The notes under the pieces: generated by a model
Databases searched by the model: none
What the model saw: the letters and a program-made list of their open reading frames with translations, nothing else
Told to the model about the DNA's origin: nothing
Made by a program: the position numbers and the translations under genes
Part shown: positions 28,402 to 37,501 of the stretch, one piece after another
Layout: each line of letters begins with the position of its first letter
Numbering within the stretch: position 1 is the first letter of the stretch
Assembly: GCF_023515995.1 (NCBI RefSeq)
Contig: NZ_CP097320.1
Coordinates: 3,100,001 to 3,164,000, forward strand
Origin: Candidatus Mycobacterium methanotrophicum
Lineage (GTDB): Bacteria; Actinomycetota; Actinomycetes; Mycobacteriales; Mycobacteriaceae
Length of the DNA stretch: 64,000 bases
Direction of reading: 5' to 3'

Positions 28402-29937
28402 TCACCGGGTCGCCTTGATCACCTGAACCAGGTTGAACTGCCAGCGCTCGACCAGCTGGAAGCCCAGCTCGTGCGGAACCGCGAAAGCCGGGGTCGCTCC
28501 GAAACCTTCGCCCGGTGGAAGCGTTGACGCTTGCTCACGATCGGGCCTCGTCTTGTCGGCCTGGGTGATGATCCACACCACGCGGCAATGGCTCAGCGGT
28601 TTGGCGACAACTTCTGGGATGAGGTTGGTGTCGAAGACGTCGTTGCGGTCCGTCGCTCGCTGCCACAGGGTGAGGTCGATCAACTTCCGGTAGGCATTCG
28701 GGCGCGCCGCCATCAGTGGGCGCATGGGGGCGGGCATAAACGTCACCGTGTCGTTGACGAGTAAGCAATCACCCGGCGCCCCCTTCGCCGTGATCAGATC
28801 GGCGATCTGGCTGTAGTCCATACCGTACTTCGCGTACTGATTACGTTGTGCCAGAATGTAATTCGGTGCAGCGACGATAGCGAGAAGGCTGATGAGCGCC
28901 GCCGCTGCCCACGGTGTGACGGCCAACACGCCGATGCAGACGCCCAGCACCAGCGCGACACCGGGTGCGGTGAAGGCCAGGTAGCGCGGCGTGTAGATGG
29001 GGTGAATCAGGGCGGAGTAGCTGACGAGCACCGCGGTCGGTATCACAAGCCAGGCAATCGCTAACCTCAGCAGCTGCCGATCTGCCTGTGCGAAGTGCGC
29101 GGATGTGAAGCGCCACACGGCAATAGCCGCGGCTACGATCAGCGCTGAGAGAATCGTAAACGGTGGGCTTCGTTCGAAATACTGTTGAATCGCCACGTCT
29201 TCGAGCGTGCGGCGCCCAATCGGCGCGATCCAGCTGATCTGACGCGCCTGGCCAATTGCGACCACCAAAAACGGGGCGATTGCGCAACCCGCCAAAACCG
29301 AGGTAAGCGCGAACCGCGTTACGACGGTTCGGCCGGGCCGAAAGACATAGATGACAACGACGTGGACCAACGACAGCAGCAGGAGGTACACGTCGAGCAG
29401 GACCGATGCCGCTAAGACAATCCCGTAAGGCAGCCACGCCCATGCGTTGTTACGGCGTGCGGCATAGACGAGCGCTACGGTCAGCCACACGGCCGCCATC
29501 ATCGAAAGGGCATACGGTCGAGCCTCGATACCGGCCCACGTCGCCCGAGGCAAGATTGCACACACGACTCCGGAGGCCACGGCAACGGTTCGGGACGACA
29601 ACTGCTTGCCCAGCACAACGATTCCGGCCGCGGCGCCTCCGATAGCCAAACCGCTTGGTACGCGGGACCAGAATTCCGTGGGCGGGAAAATTTCAAACCA
29701 GCCGTGCATGAACAAGTAGTACAGACCTTCGACGGCGTCCACGTCGCCCAACATCTGCCACAGCTGACTCAGAGAACGACTGTAGGAGGCCGAAATCGTG
29801 GCGGCCTCGTCGTACCAGAATGACGGACGGCTTGCGCCGGCCAAGCTCACGGTGGCGGCCAACACTGCAACGATCAGCGGGTCCAGAAAAAGTCGCGGCA
29901 GTGTTGCGATCAGGCGTCGTGGATACCCGCTGAACAC
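28402..29937 (-). CDS. Polytopic GT-C type glycosyltransferase-like protein
   Basis: The 511-residue membrane protein has ten or more helices. A large loop after helix 1 contains SFWYDEAATISAS; the acidic DE pair near residue 43 is the usual catalytic site of GT39/GT83-like mannosyl- or arabinosyl-transferases that use polyprenyl-phosphate sugars. IEARPYALSM and YTPRYLAFTAPG are further family-like motifs. The C-terminal 120 residues are predicted periplasmic. The GTG at 29937 is the first plausible start. Its stop lies 7 bp after the convergent GH16 stop. The sugar and acceptor cannot be told from sequence. Confidence 0.78.
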   Translation of the reverse strand: MFSGYPRRLIATLPRLFLDPLIVAVLAATVSLAGASRPSFWYDEAATISASYSRSLSQLWQMLGDVDAVEGLYYLFMHGWFEIFPPTEFWSRVPSGLAIGGAAAGIVVLGKQLSSRTVAVASGVVCAILPRATWAGIEARPYALSMMAAVWLTVALVYAARRNNAWAWLPYGIVLAASVLLDVYLLLLSLVHVVVIYVFRPGRTVVTRFALTSVLAGCAIAPFLVVAIGQARQISWIAPIGRRTLEDVAIQQYFERSPPFTILSALIVAAAIAVWRFTSAHFAQADRQLLRLAIAWLVIPTAVLVSYSALIHPIYTPRYLAFTAPGVALVLGVCIGVLAVTPWAAAALISLLAIVAAPNYILAQRNQYAKYGMDYSQIADLITAKGAPGDCLLVNDTVTFMPAPMRPLMAARPNAYRKLIDLTLWQRATDRNDVFDTNLIPEVVAKPLSHCRVVWIITQADKTRPDREQASTLPPGEGFGATPAFAVPHELGFQLVERWQFNLVQVIKATR

Positions 29938-30014
29938 CTCGCCATGGTGCCAGACGGCAGCGCCGCGATCCTGCTATGGTGCCGTGGCGTGCCGGAGATG
30001 AATCTGCGCGTCTT

Positions 30015-30180
30015 CTAACGAGCCGCACGCACCTTGTACGTCGACGGCCACGACTGTCGGGTGTCGTCGCCCATCAGCGGTGTGCCCATGCTTCCGACTT
30101 TGACGTCGTAGGCCTGCTCTCCTGGCCCGACTTCGCGGTTGGCGTGTTCCTGCGCAAGGTAGTACAGCTCGTCGATAGTG
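30015..30180 (-). pseudogene. Possible C-terminal end of an unknown protein
   Basis: The minus strand reads EATIDELYYLAQEHANREV, EQAYDVKVGSMGTPLMGDD, RQSWPSTYKVRAAR and a stop at 30015. The composition looks like genuine protein sequence, unlike the opposite-strand frames. Upstream the DNA belongs to the IS4-type remnant, so the rest of the gene was probably removed. I do not recognise the family. Confidence 0.35.
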
Positions 30181-30189
30181 GCCTCGCCG

Positions 30190-30776
30190 TAAGCTGCGCC
30201 GACGGGACCCGCTACAGTTCCAACTATCGGCTGGCCACCACCTTGTGCGACCCGCGCCGCCATCCCGCCCGCCGGCTCATCGGGTTCTACCGCGAACGCT
30301 GGGAACACGAGATCGCCTACCTGGCGCTGCGCCACACCCTCGCCGACGGCCAGCGTGCTGCGCTCGACCGACCCGGCCGGACGGCAACAAGAAATGTGGG
30401 CGCTGCTCACCGTCTACCAGGCGATCCGCCGGGCCATGGTCACCGCGGTCGAATCCCGACCCGGCACCGATCCAGACCGTGCCAGCTTCACCACCGCCCT
30501 CGAACCGCCAAAGACCTGCTGATCACCGCCGCCAACGCCACCGATGACCTCGATCCCGTCGGCCACATCGGCCAGGCCGCGCTCGCCGACCTGCTCCCGC
30601 CGCGGCGACCACGCACCAGCGTGCGCAAGGTCAAATCCCCACTATCGCGCTACAACAAGAAAGACCCCTACCGGCCCGAACCCAGCACCCCCATCACCAG
30701 CATCACCGCCACCGACCCCGACCTCAAACACGCAACACAACAAGCGAAATCGTTGACAACAGCCCTCGGGCGTTAA
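30190..30776 (+). mobile_element. C-terminal remnant of an IS4-family transposase, two frameshifts
   Basis: The sequence reads YRLATTLCDPRRHPA, then IGFYRERWEHEIAYLALRHTL, the conserved Y-2R-3E-6K-like signature of IS4 transposases. After a shift near 30355 another frame gives VLRSTDPAGRQQEMWALLTVYQ and AIRRAMVTAVESRPGTDPDR. Then the first frame resumes with KDLLITAANATDDL and RTSVRKVKSPLSRYNKK to the stop at 30774. The N-terminal part with two catalytic Asp residues is missing. Confidence 0.72.
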
Positions 30777-30877
30777 CTACCCGGCATTGCCCCCAGCAGT
30801 CGCGTTGCGGAGAACCTTAGACCTGTCGGGCGACGCGCGGCCAGGGCATCCGCGACTAGCTCACGCGTACTGCTCGA

Positions 30878-31246
30878 TCACGGCCACCCGCCGCAGCCCA
30901 CTCCATTGACGCAACCGCCGCCTCCGCCCGGTCCGCCACTGCCGCCGCCAACGCCGGGGATGCTCCCACCCCCGCCGCCCGGTCCGCCGCCGCCGGTCGG
31001 ACCGCCGGGGATGCTTCCGCCGCCGCCGCCCGGTCCGCCGCCGCCGGTCGGACCGCCAGGCCCACCACCGCCGGGGGCCGGCGCAGGCGCGGGCGCCACG
31101 CTCGACGAAGGAGTCGTTGTGGTGGTGGTGGTGGTTGTCGTCGTGGTCGTTGGACCGCCTTTGTGGCCACCGCCGCAGCCAACCGCCAACACCAACATGG
31201 CCGCACCGCCGAACAATGCCATCGTTGTCCGAGCTTCAGACTTCAT
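30878..31246 (-). CDS. Gly/Pro-rich repeat lipoprotein
   Basis: The 122-residue product has a lipoprotein signal: a hydrophobic AAMLVLAVGC segment with lipobox LAVGC, so Cys24 would be lipidated. A run of thirteen Thr follows, then a low-complexity body with two copies of a GGPTGGGGPGGGGGSIP-type 17-residue repeat, and an ending containing two Cys (GCVNGVGCGGWP). No domain is recognised. The opposite strand is open as a Pro-rich frame because of the simple-sequence composition, but only the minus strand has a signal peptide. Confidence 0.6.
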   Translation of the reverse strand: MKSEARTTMALFGGAAMLVLAVGCGGGHKGGPTTTTTTTTTTTTTPSSSVAPAPAPAPGGGGPGGPTGGGGPGGGGGSIPGGPTGGGGPGGGGGSIPGVGGGSGGPGGGGGCVNGVGCGGWP

Positions 31247-31318
31247 GCGCAGATCCCCAATCCCATCAGGTGCACCTGCTGATACCCTGGACGGCGATGT
31301 GCGAAACGCGTCGAATAT

Positions 31319-32011
31319 CTAGCTGCGCCCAGATAGCTGAGCACGCATCAGCGGAGCGATCTTCTCCGCCATATACGCATGTCCGGCGTCATTGGGATGT
31401 ATACCGTCGGGGCCGAGCAGGTCGGGCCTGCCTACGAACCAGCCTTCGCTGATCGGGTCGACGAACGTTGCTCTGGCCCATTCGGCCTGGCGGTTGAGGG
31501 TGTCGCGAACGTACAGGACGTCGAATGGCGGATCGGCCGTCGGCCACGGCGGTCCGATCACCAGCAACTTCGCTGAGGGCGCGCTGCGCCGCGCCAGATC
31601 GAAGGTGTCGTGCGCCATGCCTGCCAACTGCATGGGATCCACGCCCTCGTCATTGCGGGACCCGAAGAACACCACCAGCGCATCGTCGGGATGGACCGCT
31701 CTACCGGTGAGGTCCTCGAAGACGCTGCCGTGGTCGCCGCGCACGACATAGCCGGCTCGGCCCTCGGAGGCGACATCGGGCGAAATCTGAACTCCTTGGC
31801 GAGCGAGTGTCAGCCAGGTGCGGCTGGTCCACGCATTCTGGCCCTGCCCGCCTTCCTCGGTGCCGTTGGTGTAGGAGTCACCGACCACCGCGACGTGATC
31901 AATCGGGGTGCCGCGGGCCGTGGTGCGGTACGGAGACACCGGAGCCGTGCAGTAGCTGATCATGCCCCCGGCAACGGCCAGGCAGATGACGAACGTGACT
32001 AGACGACCCAC
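31319..32011 (-). CDS. Secreted or membrane-anchored SGNH hydrolase (Rv0518-like)
   Basis: I chose the GTG at 32011 (VGRLVTFVICLAVAGG) because GGAGGT (minus strand of 32016-32021) lies 4 nt upstream and the hydrophobic segment follows immediately. The 230-residue protein has the SGNH blocks: VAVVGDSYTNG with the nucleophile Ser, an Asn in FGSRND, and DGIHPND with Asp and His. These enzymes remove or transfer O-acyl groups. It lies 150 bp downstream of an acyltransferase-3 gene on the same strand, the same pairing as M. tuberculosis Rv0517-Rv0518. Confidence 0.85.
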   Translation of the reverse strand: MGRLVTFVICLAVAGGMISYCTAPVSPYRTTARGTPIDHVAVVGDSYTNGTEEGGQGQNAWTSRTWLTLARQGVQISPDVASEGRAGYVVRGDHGSVFEDLTGRAVHPDDALVVFFGSRNDEGVDPMQLAGMAHDTFDLARRSAPSAKLLVIGPPWPTADPPFDVLYVRDTLNRQAEWARATFVDPISEGWFVGRPDLLGPDGIHPNDAGHAYMAEKIAPLMRAQLSGRS

Positions 32012-32161
32012 TGCTACCTCCACTGTCCACCTCTCGGCCGCGTGCGCCGCAAGTGAAGCCCCCATATCGTCGACGGACGCAGGAACCGAAGGTCCTGCGC
32101 CATAGGGAATCGTACTTGACCAATCTGCGGCACAGCCGGGTTCGTCTCCGGAACCGATTGC

Positions 32162-33505
32162 CTAGCCGGCGCGCGCCGAAATCGACTTCGGCCGTCCATC
32201 GAGGGCGCCGTCGATCGATTGAAGTTTGCCGATGATGGGAGGAGGGGCTGGATCGGTCCGGGCATCAGCGTTCGGGTCGCGAAAGTCGACCATCCTGCGC
32301 ATCCAGTGGCGAGCGGGTTCTTCAACGAAGTGAAACAGCACGATCGCGGTGCCGATGGTGATCGCGAGCAGCCCGGCGACGATGAGCTTTCCGCCATTGC
32401 CGTGCAGCGTCAGCTGGAACTGCTCGGCGGCCCAAATCCACGCCGTGTGCACCAGCTCGTGAACCATGTACACGCAAAACGAGATTTGCCCGCCGAAGAC
32501 CATCAACCGGGTGGACAACAGGGCCGGAAAGCTGCCGACCCCGATCGCCAGCGTCATCACCAGCGGCACGAACAGCACATCAACCAGCCCACCGGTGTCT
32601 TGCACACCGTGCAAGGGATGCCCGTCGAACAGGTACAGCAGGCCGACGATGGCGGCGATCAGCAGCACCGAAACGTACCCGGCGACACGGCGGCCCCGAT
32701 CGCTCGGGCGCAACCTCGTGACGGCGGCCGCGACCAGTGCGCCGGCCGTGAATTGCATGACGATGCGTGGCAACCAGCTCCACGGCGTGTAGAACTGGCC
32801 GCTCACCAGCAACATCACCACCGGCGGCAGCGACGCAGCAACCGCCAGCCACATCAGGCTGCGTGCCCTCGTCGCGTGTGCCGCCCGGAAGATGACCAGC
32901 ACCAGCACGCCGAACAGCAGGTAGGCCAGCCACTCGGCGCTGATCGACCACGCGGGCCCGTCCCAGCTCGACCCGTCGAAGAACGGCTGGAACCACAGCT
33001 GAACCAGCAGGACCTGACGCACGTAGCTGACCGCGCTGAACCCGCTCAGGTCCTGCCACGGCACGTGACCGACGTGCAGGGTAAAGATCACCCACAGCGC
33101 CGCCAGGTGCAGCGTGACCAGGTACACCGGCCAAACTCTGGCCAGCCGCAGCCACAGAAAGTGCAGCGTAGACCGCGTCGACCAAGACCAGCCCATTCGA
33201 TCGAGGTAGTTCCAGGTCAGCACGAACCCACTGAGAATGAAGAACAGGTCGACGCCCTGCGCTCCGCAATTGAGTACTGGCGAGAGCGCGTCCCGGAACC
33301 GGGGCATCGCGTCCTGCAGCAGCGGGCGGAAGTGAAACAGCACCACCCACACAGCGGCGGTGATGCGAAGTCCGGTGAGGGCCCTTATCTCTCCGCTGCG
33401 CACAACGCTCTTCCCGTCAGGCCAGTTGTCTTCATTCGACACTGCCGCTTCATCTGTGCCATTGCGCCACCTGTCCGAGCGGTCGAACTTCATGCGACGC
33501 GACAA
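32162..33505 (-). CDS. Acyltransferase-3 family membrane protein (Rv0517-like)
   Basis: The 447-residue integral membrane protein has a short charged N-terminus and then the family signature: GEIRALTGLRITAAVWVVLFHF, with the catalytic His in FHF. It continues with GAQGVDLFFILSGFVLTW and a late FHFVEEPARHWMRR. An internal start may apply, since homology begins near residue 35. It probably works with the downstream SGNH hydrolase as a split version of the fused protein at 512-2683. The acceptor is unknown. Confidence 0.85.
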   Translation of the reverse strand: MSRRMKFDRSDRWRNGTDEAAVSNEDNWPDGKSVVRSGEIRALTGLRITAAVWVVLFHFRPLLQDAMPRFRDALSPVLNCGAQGVDLFFILSGFVLTWNYLDRMGWSWSTRSTLHFLWLRLARVWPVYLVTLHLAALWVIFTLHVGHVPWQDLSGFSAVSYVRQVLLVQLWFQPFFDGSSWDGPAWSISAEWLAYLLFGVLVLVIFRAAHATRARSLMWLAVAASLPPVVMLLVSGQFYTPWSWLPRIVMQFTAGALVAAAVTRLRPSDRGRRVAGYVSVLLIAAIVGLLYLFDGHPLHGVQDTGGLVDVLFVPLVMTLAIGVGSFPALLSTRLMVFGGQISFCVYMVHELVHTAWIWAAEQFQLTLHGNGGKLIVAGLLAITIGTAIVLFHFVEEPARHWMRRMVDFRDPNADARTDPAPPPIIGKLQSIDGALDGRPKSISARAG

Positions 33506-33659
33506 AGCGACGGCGATGGGAGGGTATCAAGGCCATCGCTCGAATGGCGAGTCGTCGACCCGGTGTGGCACCTGAGAATTGCGTATAAGCACGGGTTTTG
33601 CGCATTATGCCGGGCGATGACATTCGGTATGCGGTGACCGAAAACGAGGATTTTCCGCC

Positions 33660-34140
33660 ATGCCACTGACTACTCGGATCACGAAATTCTTCGGGATTGA
33701 ACACCCGATCCTGCTGGCGCCGATGGCCATGGTCCTGTCGTTCGGTGAGTTGCGGCAGTTCGCCGACCGCGTTCGTGCGGCCGGAGTTCCGCTGATCGCG
33801 CAGGTGCAGACGCTCGAGCAGACCCGCCGGGCTCTCGACGTCGGCGCAGACATCGTCGCGGCTCAGGGTGGAGAGGCGGGCGGGCACGGAACGAGTGTCC
33901 GCTCGACATTCACCCGGGTGCCCGAGATCGTTGACGTCGTCGCCGAGCGTTCGCCCGAAACGCCGGTACTCGCTGCTGGCGGTGTCGTCGATGGCTCGGG
34001 GTCTGGTGGCGGCTCTGGCGCTGGGTGCAGACGGCGTGCTGGCGGGTACCAGGTTCTGGGCTGCCGCAGAGGCGCTTGTTTCGCCGCGAGCACAGCAGCG
34101 GGCAGTCGAGGCCGAAGGCGACGACACCTTTCGCCAATGA
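33660..34140 (+). pseudogene. Nitronate monooxygenase gene with internal deletion and frameshift
   Basis: The start PLTTRITKFFGIEHPILLAPMA is a normal 2-nitropropane dioxygenase N-terminus. It then joins directly to LSFGELRQFADRVRAAGVPLI, so the segment that should lie between them (about 70 codons) is missing in frame. The FMN-binding AAQGGEAGGHG and VLAAGGVVDG follow. Near 34000 the frame shifts to RGLVAALALGADGVLAGTRF. It is inactive by deletion. The intact paralogue is at 48186. Confidence 0.78.
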
Positions 34141-34297
34141 CCATGGATCCATCGACCGCGCGTTTGTCGGGCGGCTTGGCGAGTCGTTCACCGATCCCGA
34201 AATCCTTGAGCTCCCGCCATGTTTGGCGGTTTTCCTGGGCCTGGGACGGTCGTTGACTGTGCTGGGAGTCGATCAGTCCTGCGCGATCGAACTGTAA
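34120..34297 (+). pseudogene. Tail of a carboxymuconolactone decarboxylase-like gene
   Basis: A third frame reads FANDHGSIDRAFVGRLGESFTD, then PEILELPPCLAVFLGLGRSL and VLGVDQSCAIEL-stop. This is typical of the C-terminus of AhpD-like alkylhydroperoxidase/decarboxylase proteins. The redox CxxC part is missing. It appears joined to the nitronate monooxygenase remnant by deletion. Confidence 0.5.
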
Positions 34298-34310
34298 GCG
34301 ACAGGAAAGA

Positions 34311-34746
34311 ATGGACATCGCGTCGGTTGACGAATTGCTCACCGCAACCCGCTCGGTGCCCAAGCGACTTGACCTGACTCGGCCGGTGGGTCGTGACGTG
34401 ATCTTGGAATGCCTGCAAGTGGCAATGCAGGCGCCCACGGCGAGCAACGCGCAGGACTGGCGGTGGCTTGTGATCACCGACGCGGACAAGCGCGCGGCGA
34501 TCGCCGAAATCTACCGCAGCATCGGCGTTGAGTATCTGGCTCACGCGGCTGCGACGGAGTCACGATCCGCAGACCCAACGGGTGTACCGCAGAGCGCTGA
34601 GCCTGACTGAAACGCTCGCCGAAGTTCCGGTGCACGTCATCCCGTGCCTGCAGCGCCGATTTGATGGTGGTCAAGCCGCTGACCTGACGATGCCCCCGTC
34701 GGCGGCCGGTCGGCACGTCATCGGCGGCGTACTGGCCGGTAGCTGA
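34311..34746 (+). pseudogene. Nitroreductase family gene, frameshifted and 3' truncated
   Basis: From ATG 34311 the frame reads DIASVDELLTATRSVPKRLDL, then QAPTASNAQDWRWLVITD, a typical FMN-binding nitroreductase N-terminus. Near 34560 it shifts to DPQTQRVYRRALSLTETLAEV, then PVHVIPCLQRRFDGG. After about 34660 the homology ends; about 100 residues are lost. Confidence 0.72.
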
Positions 34747-34852
34747 AAAACGTTTCTTACCAAAGTATTAAAGGCTGCACCCAGTGACCTTAAAGTAACC
34801 GATTAGCGTTTCAAACATATTGCAGCAAGAGCGTGTGGTAACTGGGGGCCTG

Positions 34853-35311
34853 ATGAACAAGTCGATCGACACTGCAGCTTCGTACTTGGTGCCTCGTTAC
34901 GCCCATCTTCCGTTCGACTGCAACGGCGCGGCGGTGCGGGCGCAGTGTCGTCACCTGGCAACGGTCGTGACTATCAGCGGTGTGGTCGACGCGGTGAATG
35001 TCGACCAGGTCAGCGAGTACTCCAAGCGCTTCATCCTGCCCGACAAGCCATTTGTCCTCGATCTTTCCGGTGTGAATTGCTTTGCAGCGCAAGCTGTTCC
35101 GCTTCTTTACCAGATGGATGACGTGTGCGGCGCCGCCGGATTGGAGTGGTCGGTTGTCCCCAACCAAGCGGTAACCACGGCGCTACTGGTCACCCACGAG
35201 GAATCCAGCTTCCCCGTCGTCGGCTCGGTGCACGAGGCGCTGCAGTACTTCGCTGATGCCACGTCGGCGCGCCGCCGGTTGCTGTTGCCGCTGCTCACCA
35301 AAACCGCCTAG
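34853..35311 (+). CDS. STAS-domain protein (Rv1904-like)
   Basis: The 152-residue product from ATG 34853 has a GGGGG-rich upstream sequence 7-9 nt before the start. It has a STAS fold: HLATVVTISGVVDAVNVDQV, then FVLDLSGVNCFAAQAVPLL. The Ser in DLSGV takes the position phosphorylated in anti-sigma-factor antagonists. A TTG at 34820 is a possible earlier start. In M. tuberculosis Rv1904 is a similar protein upstream of nanT and cinA, and the same order occurs here. Likely role: signalling partner of an anti-sigma kinase. Confidence 0.78.
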   Translation: MNKSIDTAASYLVPRYAHLPFDCNGAAVRAQCRHLATVVTISGVVDAVNVDQVSEYSKRFILPDKPFVLDLSGVNCFAAQAVPLLYQMDDVCGAAGLEWSVVPNQAVTTALLVTHEESSFPVVGSVHEALQYFADATSARRRLLLPLLTKTA

Positions 35312-35352
35312 CGGCGCGGGTCAGGCTCGGGCGCGCCCAGCGCAAACCCCGT

Positions 35353-35817
35353 ATGCTGCTATTTGTGAGTTCGAAGACTGCTGTCGCCGTCGCGGCGCTC
35401 ATTGCGCTGACCTGGGGCGCGGTCGCCGGTCTTGCTCGCGCCGATCCCCCTGCACCGGCTCCCGCGCCAGCGCCGGCCGCGGCAAAGACGAGCATCGACC
35501 ACGACGGTACGTTCGCGGTGGGAACCGACATCGTGCCCGGCACCTACACGTCCGCCGGACCGCAAGGTAAGGGCGTCTGCTACTGGAAACGGCTCGCCGG
35601 CGATGACGGCAAACAACTGGTCGATAACGCGATGACCAAAAAGCCGCAGATCGTGCGGATCGACCCGACCGATAAGGCGTTCAAGACCGACGGTTGCCAG
35701 CCGTGGCAGAGGAACGACGCTGCGGTCCCCGACCCGGGCAAGACGCCGGCCGAGGCAGGCCTCCCGTTAGTTATCCTCGGCTCGCTTCTAGGCGGAGCAC
35801 CACCTCCGAACCCTTAA
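35353..35817 (+). CDS. Secreted hypothetical protein
   Basis: The 154-residue product has a signal peptide (AVAVAALIALTWGAVAGLARA, cut near ARA-DP) and a short Pro-Ala linker. The compact domain begins IDHDGTFAVGTDIVPGTYTSAG, with one CYWKR and one DGCQPW cysteine, possibly disulfide bonded. Similar DGTxxVGxDIxPGTY domains occur in secreted actinobacterial proteins of unknown role. A GTG at 35365 could also serve as the start. Confidence 0.68.
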   Translation: MLLFVSSKTAVAVAALIALTWGAVAGLARADPPAPAPAPAPAAAKTSIDHDGTFAVGTDIVPGTYTSAGPQGKGVCYWKRLAGDDGKQLVDNAMTKKPQIVRIDPTDKAFKTDGCQPWQRNDAAVPDPGKTPAEAGLPLVILGSLLGGAPPPNP

Positions 35818-35847
35818 TGGCTTAGCCGGTAGGGCAGCGTGGCGGGT

Positions 35848-36540
35848 ATGGAGACCCTCGAGTACGCCCCCGGTCGTTGGCAGATGTTTCCGGCGGACCC
35901 GCACAACGGACCGTGTTGTTGTGGCACGGCCAACAGGCCGATGCCGGAGCCGCTGTCCGGCCACTCGCCGAGCTGCTGATCGACCACGCTTTGGGCGTCG
36001 TCGCCCCGGACTGGAACTCACATGCCGACGATGGCGGGCGTGCCGATCTGGTGCGCTCGGTGGTTTTGCCCGCGAGCGCGTTGACGAACCCGATGACCTG
36101 GTGCTTGTGGGCCGGTCGATGGGCGGTGCAGCGGCGGCAGGGCTGGCGATTCAGGCGCGACGAGCTGACGTTGGTTTTGCGCACACGGTTTGCCTCGCCG
36201 GGGCGTTCATGGTCACCGACCCGATCTTCGGTCGAGTTCGGGCTAGCCAGCTCGAGCTCGGTCTGCGAAGCTGCCCGTTTACTCTGCTGCACGGCCTATC
36301 CGACGATGTCATTCCGGTCGCGCGGTGAGCCGCGAGTTCGCCTCGGCCCTGCGGCGGAAACACTGGCCGGTAAAGGTGGCCGAACTGCCGGCCGACCACG
36401 GATCAATCGCGGGCGCCAGTTACGACACCGACGCCGGCCGCTACGTCGCAGCTGACGATCTGAAGACGTTGGCCGTCGCGGCCGACGTGGCAGCTCGCAT
36501 CGCCGCCGTAACGGTTAGCCAGTCGCGCAACTTCGTGTAG
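35848..36540 (+). pseudogene. Alpha/beta hydrolase gene with three frameshifts
   Basis: ATG 35848 opens with METLEYAPGRW, then the homology passes to ADVSGGPAQRTVLLWHGQQ and VVAPDWNSHADDGGRADLVRS. Near 36060 it moves to ARERVDEPDDLVLVGRSMGGA with the Ser elbow, and LLHGLSDDVIPVAR with the Asp. Near 36325 it moves again to REFASALRRKHWPVKVAELP and ADHGSIAGA with the His. All catalytic motifs survive but in different frames. The shifts are roughly evenly spaced along the gene. Confidence 0.75.
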
Positions 36541-37501
36541 ACGGCCGGATGGTTCAGTAGGTCGAAGTGGTTCAACCCGGTCAGCGTCAGCCCTTGGTCT
36601 GCGTCGAACGGAATACGCCGCGACCTGCCGCGGCCGGCTGCGCTCTCCGATCGGACGAGGTGATTACCAGCGGTCGTCCCGAGCAGCGGCGGGGCGACGG
36701 TTGCCGCCACGAAGTGGTATGGGGCATGAGGCTAGAACGGCACCTCCTGGCAACGGTCGTGGAGGAACTGGTCGAGGTCGGCGTCGCACCAGTCCTCGTC
36801 GAGGCAGGCGCCGAAGCGCAGATCCTTGATGCCGTCGCTGCGAGCGTTCAAAAATGTTGCGATTGCTCGGGTCTCGGGCAGCCGTGCCAACGCCCACGAC
36901 GCGATGTTCACGCCATTTTTCCAAGTCGGCCCCCGGATGCGGTGAGCCAAGGCGCACGACATGACTGATCGCGTCGGTCCAGCCATGCTGTTGCTGGGCG
37001 CCGTAATGGCAAGCGCTGCGCGCAACCAGACCGCCCATCGAGTGGCCGACCAGCACGCGCTCGGTGATGGACACCGGTCATTGGCTGTGCAGCCGGTCCA
37101 GTATTTCGGCGAGCGTTCGGCCGTTGACCGAGACGTGCGAACCGGGCTGAAACCCAAGTCGTGGTGCAACCGTTCGCCGTAGCTTCGGCGGTCGCCTCCC
37201 TCCGAGCCGTCGCGTGGCTGCCGAGACCATGACCGCTCGGTAAGGCATCAGCCGTGCAGGAAGACCACGACCCGCTCAGTGGCCGCCGGGAACGCCGCCG
37301 CAAGCGAATCAGCCGTCGGCTCAACCGGTTTGTCGCGGTGACGGAGATCGCACGGGTGATTCCGTCATGGATCGCCTCGGTCGGGGCTGCCGCTGGCCCG
37401 GTTGCGCTGAAGACTCGGCTGGCGATCCCCGCGTGCATCCCGCGCACCAACGTGGCCACCACGGACGACGTCGCTGATGGGAGCGCTGATGGACCCAACA
37501 T
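36441..37501 (-). pseudogene. Lipase/PGAP1-like alpha/beta hydrolase gene, multiply frameshifted
   Basis: Pieces on the minus strand are VRGMHAGIASRVFSATGPAA, ERVVVFLHG, then HDLGFQPGSHVSVNGRTLAEIL and SITERVLVGHSMGGLVARSA with the nucleophile Ser. A further frame has NIASWALARLPETRAIATFLN, DLRFGACLDEDW and the last one LTGLNHFDLLNHPAVYTKLRDW with the His. At least one in-frame stop follows FLHG. The 5' end overlaps the start of the acyl-CoA dehydrogenase gene divergently. It is a clear dead gene. Confidence 0.75.

Noticed and set aside
31117..31200. GTGGTG-type simple repeat as possible regulatory element
   Set aside because: It encodes the poly-Thr run of the lipoprotein and needs no separate explanation.
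30906..31322. Pro-rich 138-codon frame on the plus strand
   Set aside because: It is the antisense image of the Gly/Pro repeat lipoprotein and has no signal peptide or ribosome site.
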